Origin: Ketogulonicigenium robustum
Lineage (GTDB): Bacteria; Pseudomonadota; Alphaproteobacteria; Rhodobacterales; Rhodobacteraceae
Direction of reading: 5' to 3'
DNA: 64,000 bases
Assembly (NCBI RefSeq): GCF_002117445.1
Contig: NZ_CP019937.1
Span: 2,291,501 to 2,355,500, forward strand
The notes below the pieces were generated by a model. The model ran no database searches. It saw nothing but the letters and a program-made list of their open reading frames with translations, and was not told the origin of the DNA. Positions 55,950 through 64,000 of this stretch are shown piece after piece. Position 1 is the stretch's first letter. The number at the start of each line of letters is the position of its first letter. Position numbers and translations under genes: made by a program.

Positions 55950-55985
55950 CGCGACGCGGTGATCCGGTTTTCGTTACACCCTGAT

Positions 55986-56004
55986 CCCGCATTGCGGGTT
56001 TTTT
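55986..56004 (+). terminator. Rho-independent terminator after the Smr gene
   Basis: CCCGC pairs with GCGGG around ATT, followed by six T. The stem is short but the T-run is strong. Confidence 0.7.
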
Positions 56005-56117
56005 GTTGCGCGCCCCCGTGCTCACATGGGGGCTGTCCAATCGCCAACCCGTTGATAACGCGGCGCATCGGCGGTTTGCACAGATCACAATAAAAAACCA
56101 TACCAACGGAGGTCATC

Positions 56118-57212
56118 ATGGACCGCAGAAGTTTCGGAGCCACAATGCTGGGCCTAGGCGCGGCAGGCGCAAGTCTGTTGCACGCCACATCCGCATCGGC
56201 GTCTGGCGAATTGCCCCCCTTGCTCGAGGGCTGCATTACCGATGTTCCCGGCATCAAGCTGGGCCACCACGTGATGGAAGGGCGCCCGACCGGTTGTTCC
56301 GTCATCTTGTGCGAGGAAGGTGCCCGTGCTGGCGTCGACGTGCGCGGGTCTGCGCCCGGCACGCGCGAAACCGATTTGCTGAACCCCATCAACATGGTGA
56401 ACACGGTCAACGCCATCTTGCTGTCCGGCGGGTCGGCCTATGGGCTTGATGCGGCGGGTGGTGTCATGCGCTGGCTAGAGGAGCGCGGCATGGGCCACGA
56501 TGTCGGGCGCGGCGTTGTGCCGATCGTGCCCGCTGCGATCCTGTTCGATCTGGGCGTCGGCGATTTCTCGATCCGGCCCGATGCGGCGGCGGGGTATGCG
56601 GCCTGCGATGCCGCCACCGATCAGCCGTCGGCACTGGGGAATGTGGGCGCAGGTGCTGGCGCGACCATCGGCAAGATGTTCCGCGGATCGTCCATGAAGG
56701 GGGGCCTTGGCACAGCCAGCTACACCGTGCCCGGCACCAATATCGTCGTGGCCGCGATTGTTGCGGTGAATGCTGTGGGCGACGTGATCGACCCCCGCAC
56801 GGGCCAGATTGTTGCGGGCGCGCTGAACGAAGACCGCACGGCCTTCCGCGACACCCAAGCCCAGATCATGAACGGCCATACAGTCATCAGATCCGCCGCG
56901 CAGAACACAACGATTGGTGCGGTTGTCACCAACGCCCCCTTCACCAAGACCGAGATGAACAAGGTCGCCCAAATGGCGCATGACGGCTACGCGCGCGCGA
57001 TCAGCCCCGTGCATACCATGTCGGACGGCGACACGATTTTCGCCCTCTCGACCGGAAAGTCCGACGGGGTGACGGCCAGCGTGAATGCGATTGGTACGAT
57101 TGGTGCGGTTGTGATGGCCCATGCCATCGTGCGGGCCGTCATGGCGGCGGAAAGCCTCAGCGACCCCGATATTCCGGCCTACAAAGACATCGCCTTCAGC
57201 ACCGCGCTGTAA
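56118..57212 (+). CDS. S58-family (DmpA/P1) peptidase, Tat-exported
   Basis: This N-terminal-nucleophile hydrolase is of the DmpA/beta-aminopeptidase family, 364 residues. A Tat signal (MDRRSFGATMLGLGAAGASL) ends near SASA-SG, so it should act in the periplasm. The core has ITDVPGIKLGHH, GCSVILCEEGARAGVDVRG, ILLSGGSAYGLDAAGG, and AAQNTTIGAVVTNAPF, where the threonine after Asn would be the nucleophile made by self-cleavage. The subfamily may not be a strict aminopeptidase, and the substrate is unknown. GGAGG precedes the ATG. Confidence 0.87.
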   Translation: MDRRSFGATMLGLGAAGASLLHATSASASGELPPLLEGCITDVPGIKLGHHVMEGRPTGCSVILCEEGARAGVDVRGSAPGTRETDLLNPINMVNTVNAILLSGGSAYGLDAAGGVMRWLEERGMGHDVGRGVVPIVPAAILFDLGVGDFSIRPDAAAGYAACDAATDQPSALGNVGAGAGATIGKMFRGSSMKGGLGTASYTVPGTNIVVAAIVAVNAVGDVIDPRTGQIVAGALNEDRTAFRDTQAQIMNGHTVIRSAAQNTTIGAVVTNAPFTKTEMNKVAQMAHDGYARAISPVHTMSDGDTIFALSTGKSDGVTASVNAIGTIGAVVMAHAIVRAVMAAESLSDPDIPAYKDIAFSTAL

Positions 57213-57220
57213 GGGTGTGG

Positions 57221-57246
57221 CGGCGCCCCCGCATGGGGGCGCCGCT
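57221..57246. terminator. Bidirectional hairpin between the S58 peptidase and deoxyribosyltransferase genes
   Basis: GCGGCGCCCCC pairs perfectly with GGGGGCGCCGC around GCAT. T-runs are weak on both sides, so termination may be partial or Rho-assisted. Confidence 0.65.
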
Positions 57247-57251
57247 GTCGT

Positions 57252-57827
57252 TTAGCCAAGCGTCGCCTTGGCGCATTTCAGCGCTTCCTCGTAGACCGAC
57301 AGGTCCGATGTCGGCAGCAATGCGTCGCCCGATGGGCGCAGCACTTGGCCGCCGCGCGCGAAGATACCGCCGTCCAGCATCAGGTTATCGGCAAAGCCGT
57401 GCGCTTCGACCGATTGGCCATCGGTATTGGCGCGCAGTTTGCCCGCCTCGTCTTGCGACACATCACCCTTGTACCATTCAGCCGCCGTGCGCGGCCCGAA
57501 GTCGCGCGGGTCGTTCGTATAGGCGAAAACGGGCTTCTCCAGCGCGCAGAAAAAGCCGATCTCGAAGGCGGTGCCGACGTCGGTGCTGATCCCGCGAAAC
57601 GGGGTCATATTGGCGATCATCACATCGGCGCGCTGCATCACTTCCTCGTTGATGCGCGCGATGGCAATGCCCGCGGCGTGTTTGTCGTCGGGCAAGGTAC
57701 CAAATCCGAGGCCCGGGCCAATCACGTCAAAGCCGTAATCGGCGGCCATCTCGCGCTTGCGCGCCAGCACGGTTTTGGCATCGGGGTAGAAGACTTCGGG
57801 GCCGGCGATATAAAGCGTTTTGGTCAT
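57252..57827 (-). CDS. Nucleoside 2-deoxyribosyltransferase
   Basis: The 191-residue protein belongs to the family that transfers deoxyribose between nucleobases. The start KTLYIAGPEVFYPDA, the central RADVMIANMTPFRG and the catalytic-type GTAFEIGFFCALEKPVFAY with the conserved glutamate support this. C-terminal variation suggests the base specificity is not the classical one. It is 12 bases from hslU and on the same strand, so it may be the last gene of the hslVU operon. Confidence 0.86.
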   Translation of the reverse strand: MTKTLYIAGPEVFYPDAKTVLARKREMAADYGFDVIGPGLGFGTLPDDKHAAGIAIARINEEVMQRADVMIANMTPFRGISTDVGTAFEIGFFCALEKPVFAYTNDPRDFGPRTAAEWYKGDVSQDEAGKLRANTDGQSVEAHGFADNLMLDGGIFARGGQVLRPSGDALLPTSDLSVYEEALKCAKATLG

Positions 57828-57839
57828 AGGGGCCTGTCG

Positions 57840-59144
57840 TTAAAGCACATAGCGGCTCAGGTCGCTTTGGCGGGCCAACTGGCCCAGATGCCGTTCGACG
57901 TAAGCCGCGTCGATCTGAACCGCTTGCCCCGATTGTTCGGGCGCGTCAAACGACAGATCCTCGAACACGCGCTCGATCACGGTGTAAAGGCGGCGGGCGC
58001 CGATGTTTTCAACGGTTTTGTTCACTTCGGCCGCAATGCGCGCAATGGCGGCAATCCCGTCGGGGGTAAAGGTCACATCAACCCCCTCGGTCGCCATCAG
58101 GGCGGTGTACTGGCGGGTCAGCGCGTTGTCGGTGTCGGTCAGGATGCGGATGAAGTCATCCTCGCTCAGCGCCGACAGTTCGACGCGGATGGGAAGGCGG
58201 CCTTGCAATTCGGGCAGCAGGTCCGACGGCTTCGCCACATGGAACGCACCCGAGGCGATGAACAGGATGTGGTCGGTTTTGACAGGGCCGTGCTTGGTCG
58301 AAACGGTCGTCCCCTCGATCAGGGGCAGCAGGTCGCGCTGCACGCCTTCGCGGCTGACATCGGCACCGCGCGCTTCGGCGCGGGCGGCGACTTTGTCGAT
58401 CTCGTCAATAAAGACGATGCCGGATTCCTGCACGGCTTTCAGGGCGGCGGCTTTCACCACCTCGTCGTCCAGCAGCTTGTCGGCTTCGTCATTCACCAGC
58501 AGATCGTGGCTGGCGGCGACGGTCATCCGCTTTTTCACGCGGCGCTGGCCAAAGGCTTTGCCGAACAAATCGCCGATATTCATCATGCCGCCGCCCATAC
58601 CAGGCTGACCGGGGATTTCAAACTGCGGGGCGGCGCTGGTGTCGGGCACTTCGATCTCGATCTCGGTGGCATCCAATTCGCCCGCCCGCAGCTTTTGGCG
58701 AAACATTTCGCGGGTTTGCTCGCGCGCATTTTCACCCGCAACCGCGCTGAGGACGCGATCCTCGGCAGCAGCAATCGCGCGTTGGCGCACGTCGGCGCGC
58801 ATGTATTCGCGGGTCTCAATAATGGCGGCATCGACCAGATCGCGGATGATCTGCTCGACATCGCGGCCCACATAGCCGACCTCGGTGAATTTGGTGGCCT
58901 CGACCTTGATGAAGGGCGCACGGGCCAGCTTGGCCAAACGGCGCGAAATCTCGGTCTTGCCGACGCCGGTCGGGCCGATCATCAGAATGTTTTTGGGGTA
59001 AACTTCGGCGCGCATCGCATCGTCCAGATGGTTGCGGCGCCAGCGGTTGCGCAGCGCGACGGCGACGGCGCGTTTGGCGTCGTGTTGGCCCACAATGTGG
59101 CGATCAAGCGCGGTGACGATGTCGCGGGGGGTCAGATCGGTCAT
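57840..59144 (-). CDS. hslU: ATP-dependent protease ATPase subunit HslU
   Basis: HslU is the AAA+ unfoldase that feeds proteins to HslV. The 434-residue protein has the Walker A motif [15 protein letters not shown] and the pore region [14 protein letters not shown]. The Walker [11 protein letters not shown] and the HslU-specific I-domain (about residues 110-230, including the TAQRRVKK-like [10 protein letters not shown]) are present. The C-terminus ends RYVL, the peptide that docks into HslV. It follows hslV by 11 bases. Confidence 0.97.
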   Translation of the reverse strand: MTDLTPRDIVTALDRHIVGQHDAKRAVAVALRNRWRRNHLDDAMRAEVYPKNILMIGPTGVGKTEISRRLAKLARAPFIKVEATKFTEVGYVGRDVEQIIRDLVDAAIIETREYMRADVRQRAIAAAEDRVLSAVAGENAREQTREMFRQKLRAGELDATEIEIEVPDTSAAPQFEIPGQPGMGGGMMNIGDLFGKAFGQRRVKKRMTVAASHDLLVNDEADKLLDDEVVKAAALKAVQESGIVFIDEIDKVAARAEARGADVSREGVQRDLLPLIEGTTVSTKHGPVKTDHILFIASGAFHVAKPSDLLPELQGRLPIRVELSALSEDDFIRILTDTDNALTRQYTALMATEGVDVTFTPDGIAAIARIAAEVNKTVENIGARRLYTVIERVFEDLSFDAPEQSGQAVQIDAAYVERHLGQLARQSDLSRYVL

Positions 59145-59155
59145 CTTCGGGGCCT

Positions 59156-59740
59156 TTATGCAGTCAGCAGATCGGTGTTTTTCGGGGCGGACAACTGGTC
59201 CAGCGTGATATTGCCGTTGGTGTAGACGCAGATGTCGGCAGCAATCGCCATGGCACGGCGGGCGATGTCCTCGGCGTCCAGATCGGTCGGGATCAGCGCA
59301 CGGGCTGCGGCCAAGGCGTAGTTGCCACCCGACCCGATGGCGGCGACATCGTGTTCAGGCTCCAGCACGTCACCGGCACCGGTGACAACCAGCAGCGCAT
59401 CGCCATCGGTCACAATCAGCATCGCTTCCAGCTTTTGCAGGTATTTATCAGTCCGCCAGTCTTTCGCCAGTTCGACACAGGCGCGGGCCAATTGGCCGGG
59501 GGCGGCTTCCAGCTTGCGCTCTAGCCGCTCAAGCAGGGTAAAAGCATCGGCGGTCGATCCGGCAAAGCCGACCAGCACGGGCTTGCCGCCCGGGTTCAGG
59601 CGGCGCACCTTGCGGGCGGTACCCTTGATGACGGTCTGGCCAAGGCTGACCTGCCCGTCGCCCGCGACAACAACCTTGCCGCCTTTGCGCACGCCGATAA
59701 TGGTCGTGCCATGCCAGCCTGGAAAATCACTCTGGGACAT
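59156..59740 (-). CDS. hslV: ATP-dependent protease peptidase subunit HslV
   Basis: HslV forms the double-hexamer proteolytic core. The 194-residue protein has an eleven-residue N-terminal prosegment before HGTTIIGV, so the mature nucleophile should be Thr12. Other features are [36 protein letters not shown] and [18 protein letters not shown] precedes the ATG. It heads the hslV-hslU-deoxyribosyltransferase run. Confidence 0.97.
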   Translation of the reverse strand: MSQSDFPGWHGTTIIGVRKGGKVVVAGDGQVSLGQTVIKGTARKVRRLNPGGKPVLVGFAGSTADAFTLLERLERKLEAAPGQLARACVELAKDWRTDKYLQKLEAMLIVTDGDALLVVTGAGDVLEPEHDVAAIGSGGNYALAAARALIPTDLDAEDIARRAMAIAADICVYTNGNITLDQLSAPKNTDLLTA

Positions 59741-59794
59741 CGGGCTCTCCTTCTAAACGCGTGGGTCACATATGCGCATGAATGACCGAAAGAA

Positions 59795-59810
59795 AAGGGG
59801 CCGCCCCCTT
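59795..59810 (-). terminator. Terminator-like hairpin in the hslV leader
   Basis: On the minus strand AAGGGG pairs with CCCCTT around GCGG and is followed by TTCTTT, about 55 bases before the hslV start. The stem is short; it may be a leader attenuator or fortuitous. Confidence 0.3.
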
Positions 59811-59863
59811 GCAGTTGGCGCTGTAGTGGGTGGAAATGGCGCAAAGTTGTAACAGGATTGACC

Positions 59864-60820
59864 ATGGCCCAAGATCGTCACGCAATTATCATTGATACCG
59901 ACCCGTCCCCCGATGATGCCGTCACTTTCTTGATGGCGCTGGGGTCGCCCGATGAAATCGACCTGCTGGCGATTACCACCGTTGGGGGGAATGTGCCGCT
60001 GCATTACACCACCCGTAACGCATTGATGGCGTTGGAATTGGTCAACCGCACCGATGTGCCCGTCTACAAGGGCGCCGCAGGCCCGCTGATGGTGCCGCTG
60101 GAAACGGCCGAGCATGTCCACGGTCGCACCGGCTTTGACGGCTACGACCTGCCCGAGCCGAAGGCGACGGCTGCCGTAGGCTTTGCCCCCGAAAAGATTG
60201 TCGAACTTGTGATGGCCCGCCCCGCCGGGACTGTCACGCTGGCCTGCCTTGCGCCGCTGACCAACATCGCGCTGGCCATGCTGCTGGAACCGAAGCTGGC
60301 GGCCCACCTGAAGGGTATCGTCATGATGGGCGGGGCGCGCACTGAAGGCGGCAACATCACGCCCGCTGCCGAATACAACATCTACGCCGACCCCGAGGCC
60401 GCATGGCGCGTGCTGCATAGCGGCACGCCCATCGCGATGATCCCGCTGGATTGCACCCACAAGGCGCTGACGACCAAAGCCCGCATGGATGCCCTGCGCG
60501 CCTATCCGCAGCCGCATATCGAGCCGTTCTACCACCTGCTGATCGCGAACAAGGCCTATAATTCCAAGCAAGACGGGACCGATGGCGGCCCGCTGCACGA
60601 CCCGACCGTTGTGGCCTACATCTTGCGCCCCGAGATTTTCGCGGGTCGTCATGTGAATGTAGAAATTGCGCTGCAGGCCCCGACGCGCGGTATGACCGTT
60701 GTCGACTGGCGCAGCGTGACCGGCAAACCCGCAAACGTCACATACCTGCCCGATATTGATGCTGACGCCTATTACGCGCTGGTCTGGGAACGTTTGGCCA
60801 CAGCCTATCGTCCTGCCTAA
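59864..60820 (+). CDS. Inosine-uridine nucleoside hydrolase family protein
   Basis: The 318-residue enzyme hydrolyses the N-glycosidic bond of ribonucleosides. The calcium-binding IIIDTDPSPDDAV near the N-terminus, the substrate region CLAPLTNIALAML, MMGGARTEGGNITPAAEYNIYADPEAA and the late GPLHDPTVVAYIL are diagnostic. An upstream TTG is possible, but AGGA lies six bases before the ATG. It is divergent from hslV; the deoxyribosyltransferase gene downstream of hslU gives a loose nucleoside-salvage theme. Confidence 0.94.
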   Translation: MAQDRHAIIIDTDPSPDDAVTFLMALGSPDEIDLLAITTVGGNVPLHYTTRNALMALELVNRTDVPVYKGAAGPLMVPLETAEHVHGRTGFDGYDLPEPKATAAVGFAPEKIVELVMARPAGTVTLACLAPLTNIALAMLLEPKLAAHLKGIVMMGGARTEGGNITPAAEYNIYADPEAAWRVLHSGTPIAMIPLDCTHKALTTKARMDALRAYPQPHIEPFYHLLIANKAYNSKQDGTDGGPLHDPTVVAYILRPEIFAGRHVNVEIALQAPTRGMTVVDWRSVTGKPANVTYLPDIDADAYYALVWERLATAYRPA

Positions 60821-60823
60821 AGC

Positions 60824-60851
60824 AAAGGGCCGCCCCATCGGGCGGCCCTTT
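60824..60851. terminator. Bidirectional terminator between nucleoside hydrolase and trxA
   Basis: AAAGGGCCGCCC pairs perfectly with GGGCGGCCCTTT (12 bp) around CATC, with A-rich and T-rich flanks. It lies within a few bases of both stop codons. Confidence 0.9.
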
Positions 60852-60856
60852 TGGTC

Positions 60857-61183
60857 TTAGACCGACTGGTCGATCCACGCTTTCAGCGCGGCCTTGGGGG
60901 CTGCGCCGGCGCGGTTCGATACAACCTTGCCGTCTTTGAAGATGAACAGCGCAGGGATGCCCCGCACCCCAAGGGCCGCAGCGACGGCTTGGTTTTCATC
61001 AACGTTGATTTTGGCGACTTTGACGTTGCCGCCGTATTCGGCCGCCAGTTCTTCCAGCGATGGGCCGATCATGCGGCAGGGGCCACACCATTCCGCCCAA
61101 AAGTCGACGACGACGGGCACGTCCGAATTGACGACGTCTTGTTCAAAGCTGGCGTCGGTGACGGCTAGGGTATTTTGCGACAT
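60857..61183 (-). CDS. trxA: Thioredoxin 1 (TrxA)
   Basis: Thioredoxin keeps cytosolic disulfides reduced. The 108-residue protein has the active site WCGPC (Cys33, Cys36), [12 protein letters not shown], and [19 protein letters not shown] with the cis-proline. AAGGAGG precedes the ATG. It lies 36 bases after addA on the same strand, so it may be in the addA operon. Confidence 0.97.
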   Translation of the reverse strand: MSQNTLAVTDASFEQDVVNSDVPVVVDFWAEWCGPCRMIGPSLEELAAEYGGNVKVAKINVDENQAVAAALGVRGIPALFIFKDGKVVSNRAGAAPKAALKAWIDQSV

Positions 61184-61219
61184 GTTTTTCCCTCCTTGGG
61201 ATGGGGAATGAATTCTGGG

Positions 61220-64000
61220 TTAGAGGTAGGGACCCACCCCCGCAGCGTCAAGGGCGCGGCCAAGGGCGGCTTGGGCCACATCGGGGGGAACATCCATCAG
61301 TTCGCCCGTCGCTGTCCAGAGGATCATGACCCTTATCACGCGTTCGGGATAGATCGTCCGCAGCATCGCATAATAGGCGCCCATTTGGCGCAAGACGCCT
61401 TCGGGGGTGGCGCTGGCGGCCGTGGGGGCAACGCGGTTCGTTTTGAAATCGATTGCTGTGATGGTGTCACCCGTCACAATCAACCTGTCGATGATCCCGT
61501 GAAAGCGGCGTCCCGCAATATCGGCGGTCAGGGCGACTTCTGGCAGGCCATCGGGTTGGAATAGGGCGGCGTTCGCGGGGTTATCCAAAATGGCGATGGC
61601 ATCGCGCACCAGCGCCTCGGGCGGGCCGGCAAGGGCGTAATCCTCGACCAGACCCACCAGTTGTGCACCGCGTGCATGGCGCATTGCGGGCGCGATTTGC
61701 GGCAGATGTTCCAATAGCAGGTGCACAATCGTGCCGCGCAGCAAGGCGATGTCATGCAGATCGGCGTCCACCTCGCCCGCCATCACCTTGGCACCGCCCA
61801 AGTCGGATGGGCTGAGCACCTGCGCGCTGCTGATGGGTGGCATCGCGGGGGCCAGGCCCGCTGCGATGTCGGGGCTGATCGGGTGCATAAGGGTTATGGC
61901 GGTGGCCACATCGGGGGCGGGGTGCAGGTCCATCCAGTCCAAATGCGCCAGCCGCAGACCTTCGCCGCCGGGCATCAGGGCGGGCAGCGCACCTGTGGCC
62001 TGCAGGCCGGTTTCGACCAAACTATACCAGCTATCATCCGCCGCGCCGGTGTCGCCCGCCGCGCACACGATCAGCCAACATTCGGCGCGGGTCAGGGCGA
62101 CATACAACAGGCGCAGGCGTTCGTCGTTGCGGGCTTGCCGCGCAGCGTCGCGCAGGGCGCCGACAGCATCAGGCGCGGGGCTGCTGGGCCAAAGTGCGGT
62201 GCCATCGGGGTGGATCGCAAAGGCATCGTCGCGCGCGGGACGGCGCTTTTCGGTTTCCGGCATGATGACGATCGGCGATTCCAACCCCTTCGAGCCATGC
62301 ACAGTCATCACGCGGATCTGGTTGGCCCCGCTGCCCTGCTGGCGCTTGATCTCTAGCGCGTCGGCTTCCATCCACTCGATAAAACCCGTCAGGCTGGGGA
62401 TGTTGCCTTCCTCGTACGCCAGCGCCTGCGAGAGGAGCGCGTCGATCCCGTCCTCGGCCTCTTGGCCCAGACGGGCCAGCAAGCGCAGGCGGCCGTTGTG
62501 GCGCAGCAGCAGGCGGTTGATCAGGTCGTAGGGGCGCAGAAAGTCGGCATGGTCGCGCAGATCGTTCAAGATCGCCAAAACCTCGGGGGCGTCGGCGGCC
62601 CGCAGCGCCTGCCACAGCGGCGCGCCTTTAGGGCGAGCGTGGGCCAGCGTGAACAGATCTTGTTCGGTAAAGCCTAGCAAGGGCGATTTAAGTGCGGCGG
62701 CCAGCGACAAATCATCCTCGGCAAGGCTGAGGAACTTCAGCAGTGCCATCACATCGCGCACGGCCAGCTCCGCACCAATGCGCAGGCGGTCGGCCCCCGC
62801 AACGCGCAGCCCGCGGGCCTTCAGCGCCGCAATAATATGGCCAAAGATGGCAGATCGGCGCTGCACCAAAATCAGAATGTCGCCTTCGCTGACACGGCGA
62901 CGCGTGGTGCCATCGCCGCTGGGCAGCCAGTGGTGCGCGACCATATCGGCACAGGCATCGGCCACGCGTTCGGCCAGTATACGGCTGGGGTGCATCGGGC
63001 TTTGCAGATCGACAGGGTCGAACCACTCGCCCAGATCGGGCGCGTCGCCGGATGCGACCACGGGCGGCCACAGGTCTACACGGCCTGGCAGGTTTTCCTT
63101 GAATGCGATATGGGTGGATTTGTCGCCCAACCCCGCTTGATGGTTCGTGAATACCGCGTCGACCAGCCGCAGGATTGCCCAAGACGACCGGAAGGAATGC
63201 TCTAGCGCCAGCGTATTCAGCCCGTCGCCCGCATCGCGCAGGCGTGCGGCAAAATCGTCGCGCATCCGCTGGAATTCGGTCGGATCGGCCCCTTGGAACG
63301 AATAGATCGACTGCTTCATATCGCCGACCACGAATATGGTGCGCGGCCGGTCGGTGCGCTGCCCGTCGCCTGCGGCAAATTCCTGCGCCAGCGCCGCGAT
63401 CACCTGCCACTGGCGGGGGGATGTGTCTTGTGCCTCGTCCACCAGAATATGGTCGATGCCGCCGTCCAGCCGGAACAGCACCCACTGCGCCACAGCCGAA
63501 TCTTGCAGCAAGGCGCGGGTTTTTTCGATCAGATCGTCAAAGTCCAACTGCCCACGCAGCAGCTTCTGCGTCTCGTAGGCGGGCACGAAGGCGCGGGCGA
63601 AACGATCCAGCGCGATAGATTTTTCCAGCGTGTCCAAGGCCTTTAGCCGATCAAGGGCCGCGCCGGTTCGCTCCATCCATTCGAAAACCTCGTCTGCGAT
63701 AGGGGCCATCGCGGCAATGGCGGCTTTGTGGTTTGATTGGGGAAAGCGGCCGACTTTGGGTTGTCCCGCAAATTCGCCTGATTTGGTGATGAACAGATCG
63801 GCGAGGGTCGCCAGATCATCCGCGGTGGGCGCATCGAATGACAGGCCCTGCAGCTGTGCCGCAAAGCTTTCATAGTTTTTGCTGAGGCCTTTGAAGACGC
63901 TGGCGACATCTTGCGCCAGTTTGCGGTCGGCGGCGGTGACGGCGATGGCATAGGCGTCGGCGCGCGTTGTGCCGGTGGGCAGGTCCAGCGCGTCGTACAG
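61220..64000 (-). CDS. addA: Double-strand break repair helicase AddA, partial (N-terminus beyond right edge)
   Basis: AddA is the UvrD-type helicase/nuclease partner of AddB in recombinational repair of double-strand breaks. The frame is open to the right edge, giving about 926 residues; the family has about 1100, so the N-terminal Walker A is outside the window. Visible parts are FDDLIEKTRALL, ILVDEAQDTSPRQW, VVGDMKQSIYSFQGADP and VMTVHGSKGLESPIVIM. The C-terminal RecB-type nuclease follows with IDFKTN, which holds the catalytic aspartate and lysine. An apparent start at 63709 is internal, because the conserved frame continues upstream. Confidence 0.95.
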   Translation of the reverse strand: MYDALDLPTGTTRADAYAIAVTAADRKLAQDVASVFKGLSKNYESFAAQLQGLSFDAPTADDLATLADLFITKSGEFAGQPKVGRFPQSNHKAAIAAMAPIADEVFEWMERTGAALDRLKALDTLEKSIALDRFARAFVPAYETQKLLRGQLDFDDLIEKTRALLQDSAVAQWVLFRLDGGIDHILVDEAQDTSPRQWQVIAALAQEFAAGDGQRTDRPRTIFVVGDMKQSIYSFQGADPTEFQRMRDDFAARLRDAGDGLNTLALEHSFRSSWAILRLVDAVFTNHQAGLGDKSTHIAFKENLPGRVDLWPPVVASGDAPDLGEWFDPVDLQSPMHPSRILAERVADACADMVAHHWLPSGDGTTRRRVSEGDILILVQRRSAIFGHIIAALKARGLRVAGADRLRIGAELAVRDVMALLKFLSLAEDDLSLAAALKSPLLGFTEQDLFTLAHARPKGAPLWQALRAADAPEVLAILNDLRDHADFLRPYDLINRLLLRHNGRLRLLARLGQEAEDGIDALLSQALAYEEGNIPSLTGFIEWMEADALEIKRQQGSGANQIRVMTVHGSKGLESPIVIMPETEKRRPARDDAFAIHPDGTALWPSSPAPDAVGALRDAARQARNDERLRLLYVALTRAECWLIVCAAGDTGAADDSWYSLVETGLQATGALPALMPGGEGLRLAHLDWMDLHPAPDVATAITLMHPISPDIAAGLAPAMPPISSAQVLSPSDLGGAKVMAGEVDADLHDIALLRGTIVHLLLEHLPQIAPAMRHARGAQLVGLVEDYALAGPPEALVRDAIAILDNPANAALFQPDGLPEVALTADIAGRRFHGIIDRLIVTGDTITAIDFKTNRVAPTAASATPEGVLRQMGAYYAMLRTIYPERVIRVMILWTATGELMDVPPDVAQAALGRALDAAGVGPYL

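Noticed and set aside
57345-59225. 626-codon plus-strand ORF opposite hslU
   Set aside because: It is a shadow frame of hslU; the codon third positions favour the minus strand.
1-64000. tRNA genes, CRISPR arrays, insertion sequences, prophage or toxin-antitoxin systems
   Set aside because: No T-loop signature in a cloverleaf context, no regularly spaced repeats, no transposase or integrase motifs and no atypical composition block were found.

Overview
The window is an ordinary housekeeping stretch of a high-GC alphaproteobacterial chromosome, almost certainly Rhodobacterales (Rhodobacteraceae-type). The evidence is the gene content and order (rimP-nusA-ylxR-infB; rph-rdgB-hemW; parB-parA-rsmG-mnmG-mnmE-rho; maf-aroE-coaE-dnaQ; secB-fxsA-tim44-smr; hslV-hslU; trxA-addA), the short IlvA, the TRAP transporter, and parS sites written into rsmG and mnmG. 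The genus cannot be fixed from the sequence alone. There is no rRNA, tRNA, CRISPR array, prophage or insertion sequence, and I found no novel multi-gene defence or mobile system.

Layout. 1-6 kb: secA with a translationally coupled exported protein, then a parvulin foldase, argJ and mutT going the other way, and a 40-residue ORF with its own terminator. 6-11.5 kb: an Old Yellow Enzyme reductase and a MetE-like methyltransferase followed by a dctP-dctQ-dctM TRAP transporter. 11.5-17 kb: the rimP-nusA-ylxR-infB operon, with a promoter and a terminator-like hairpin in its leader. 17-24 kb: a peptidase/peptide-binding-protein pair, ubiG, marR, a glutaredoxin gene, comF, an NDUFAF5-like protein and hemH. 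23.6-25.5 kb: two L,D-transpeptidases around a CAP-domain lipoprotein. 25.5-35.7 kb: RNA methyltransferase, CCA-adding enzyme, hslO, a Nudix hydrolase, a membrane protein, ilvA, argG, a 47-residue protein, a sulfotransferase-like protein coupled to a class IV aminotransferase, and a ribokinase-family gene. 35.8-43.5 kb: mutS, an isochorismatase-family hydrolase, hrcA-grpE, and rph-rdgB-hemW.

43.5-53.5 kb is the chromosome replication and segregation hub. ParB, ParA, RsmG, MnmG, MnmE and Rho are all encoded on the minus strand up to an AT-rich 485-bp intergenic region. That region holds three perfect and several near-perfect DnaA boxes, which makes it the likely chromosomal origin. The genes maf-aroE-coaE-dnaQ run away from it on the plus strand. 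Three good parS sites (38.5, 45.8 and 47.7 kb) lie within 12 kb of it, plus one degenerate copy at 21.2 kb. Notably, one parS copy lies between the Shine-Dalgarno sequence and start codon of mnmG, and one DnaA box occupies the same kind of spacer in front of maf.

53.4-64 kb: secB, fxsA, tim44-like, smr (without the mltA I would expect between the last two), a Tat-exported S58 peptidase, a nucleoside deoxyribosyltransferase, hslU/hslV, a nucleoside hydrolase, trxA, and the 3' part of addA running off the right edge. Many genes overlap by 4 or 8 bases (ATGA-type), so most strings of same-strand genes are probably translationally coupled operons.
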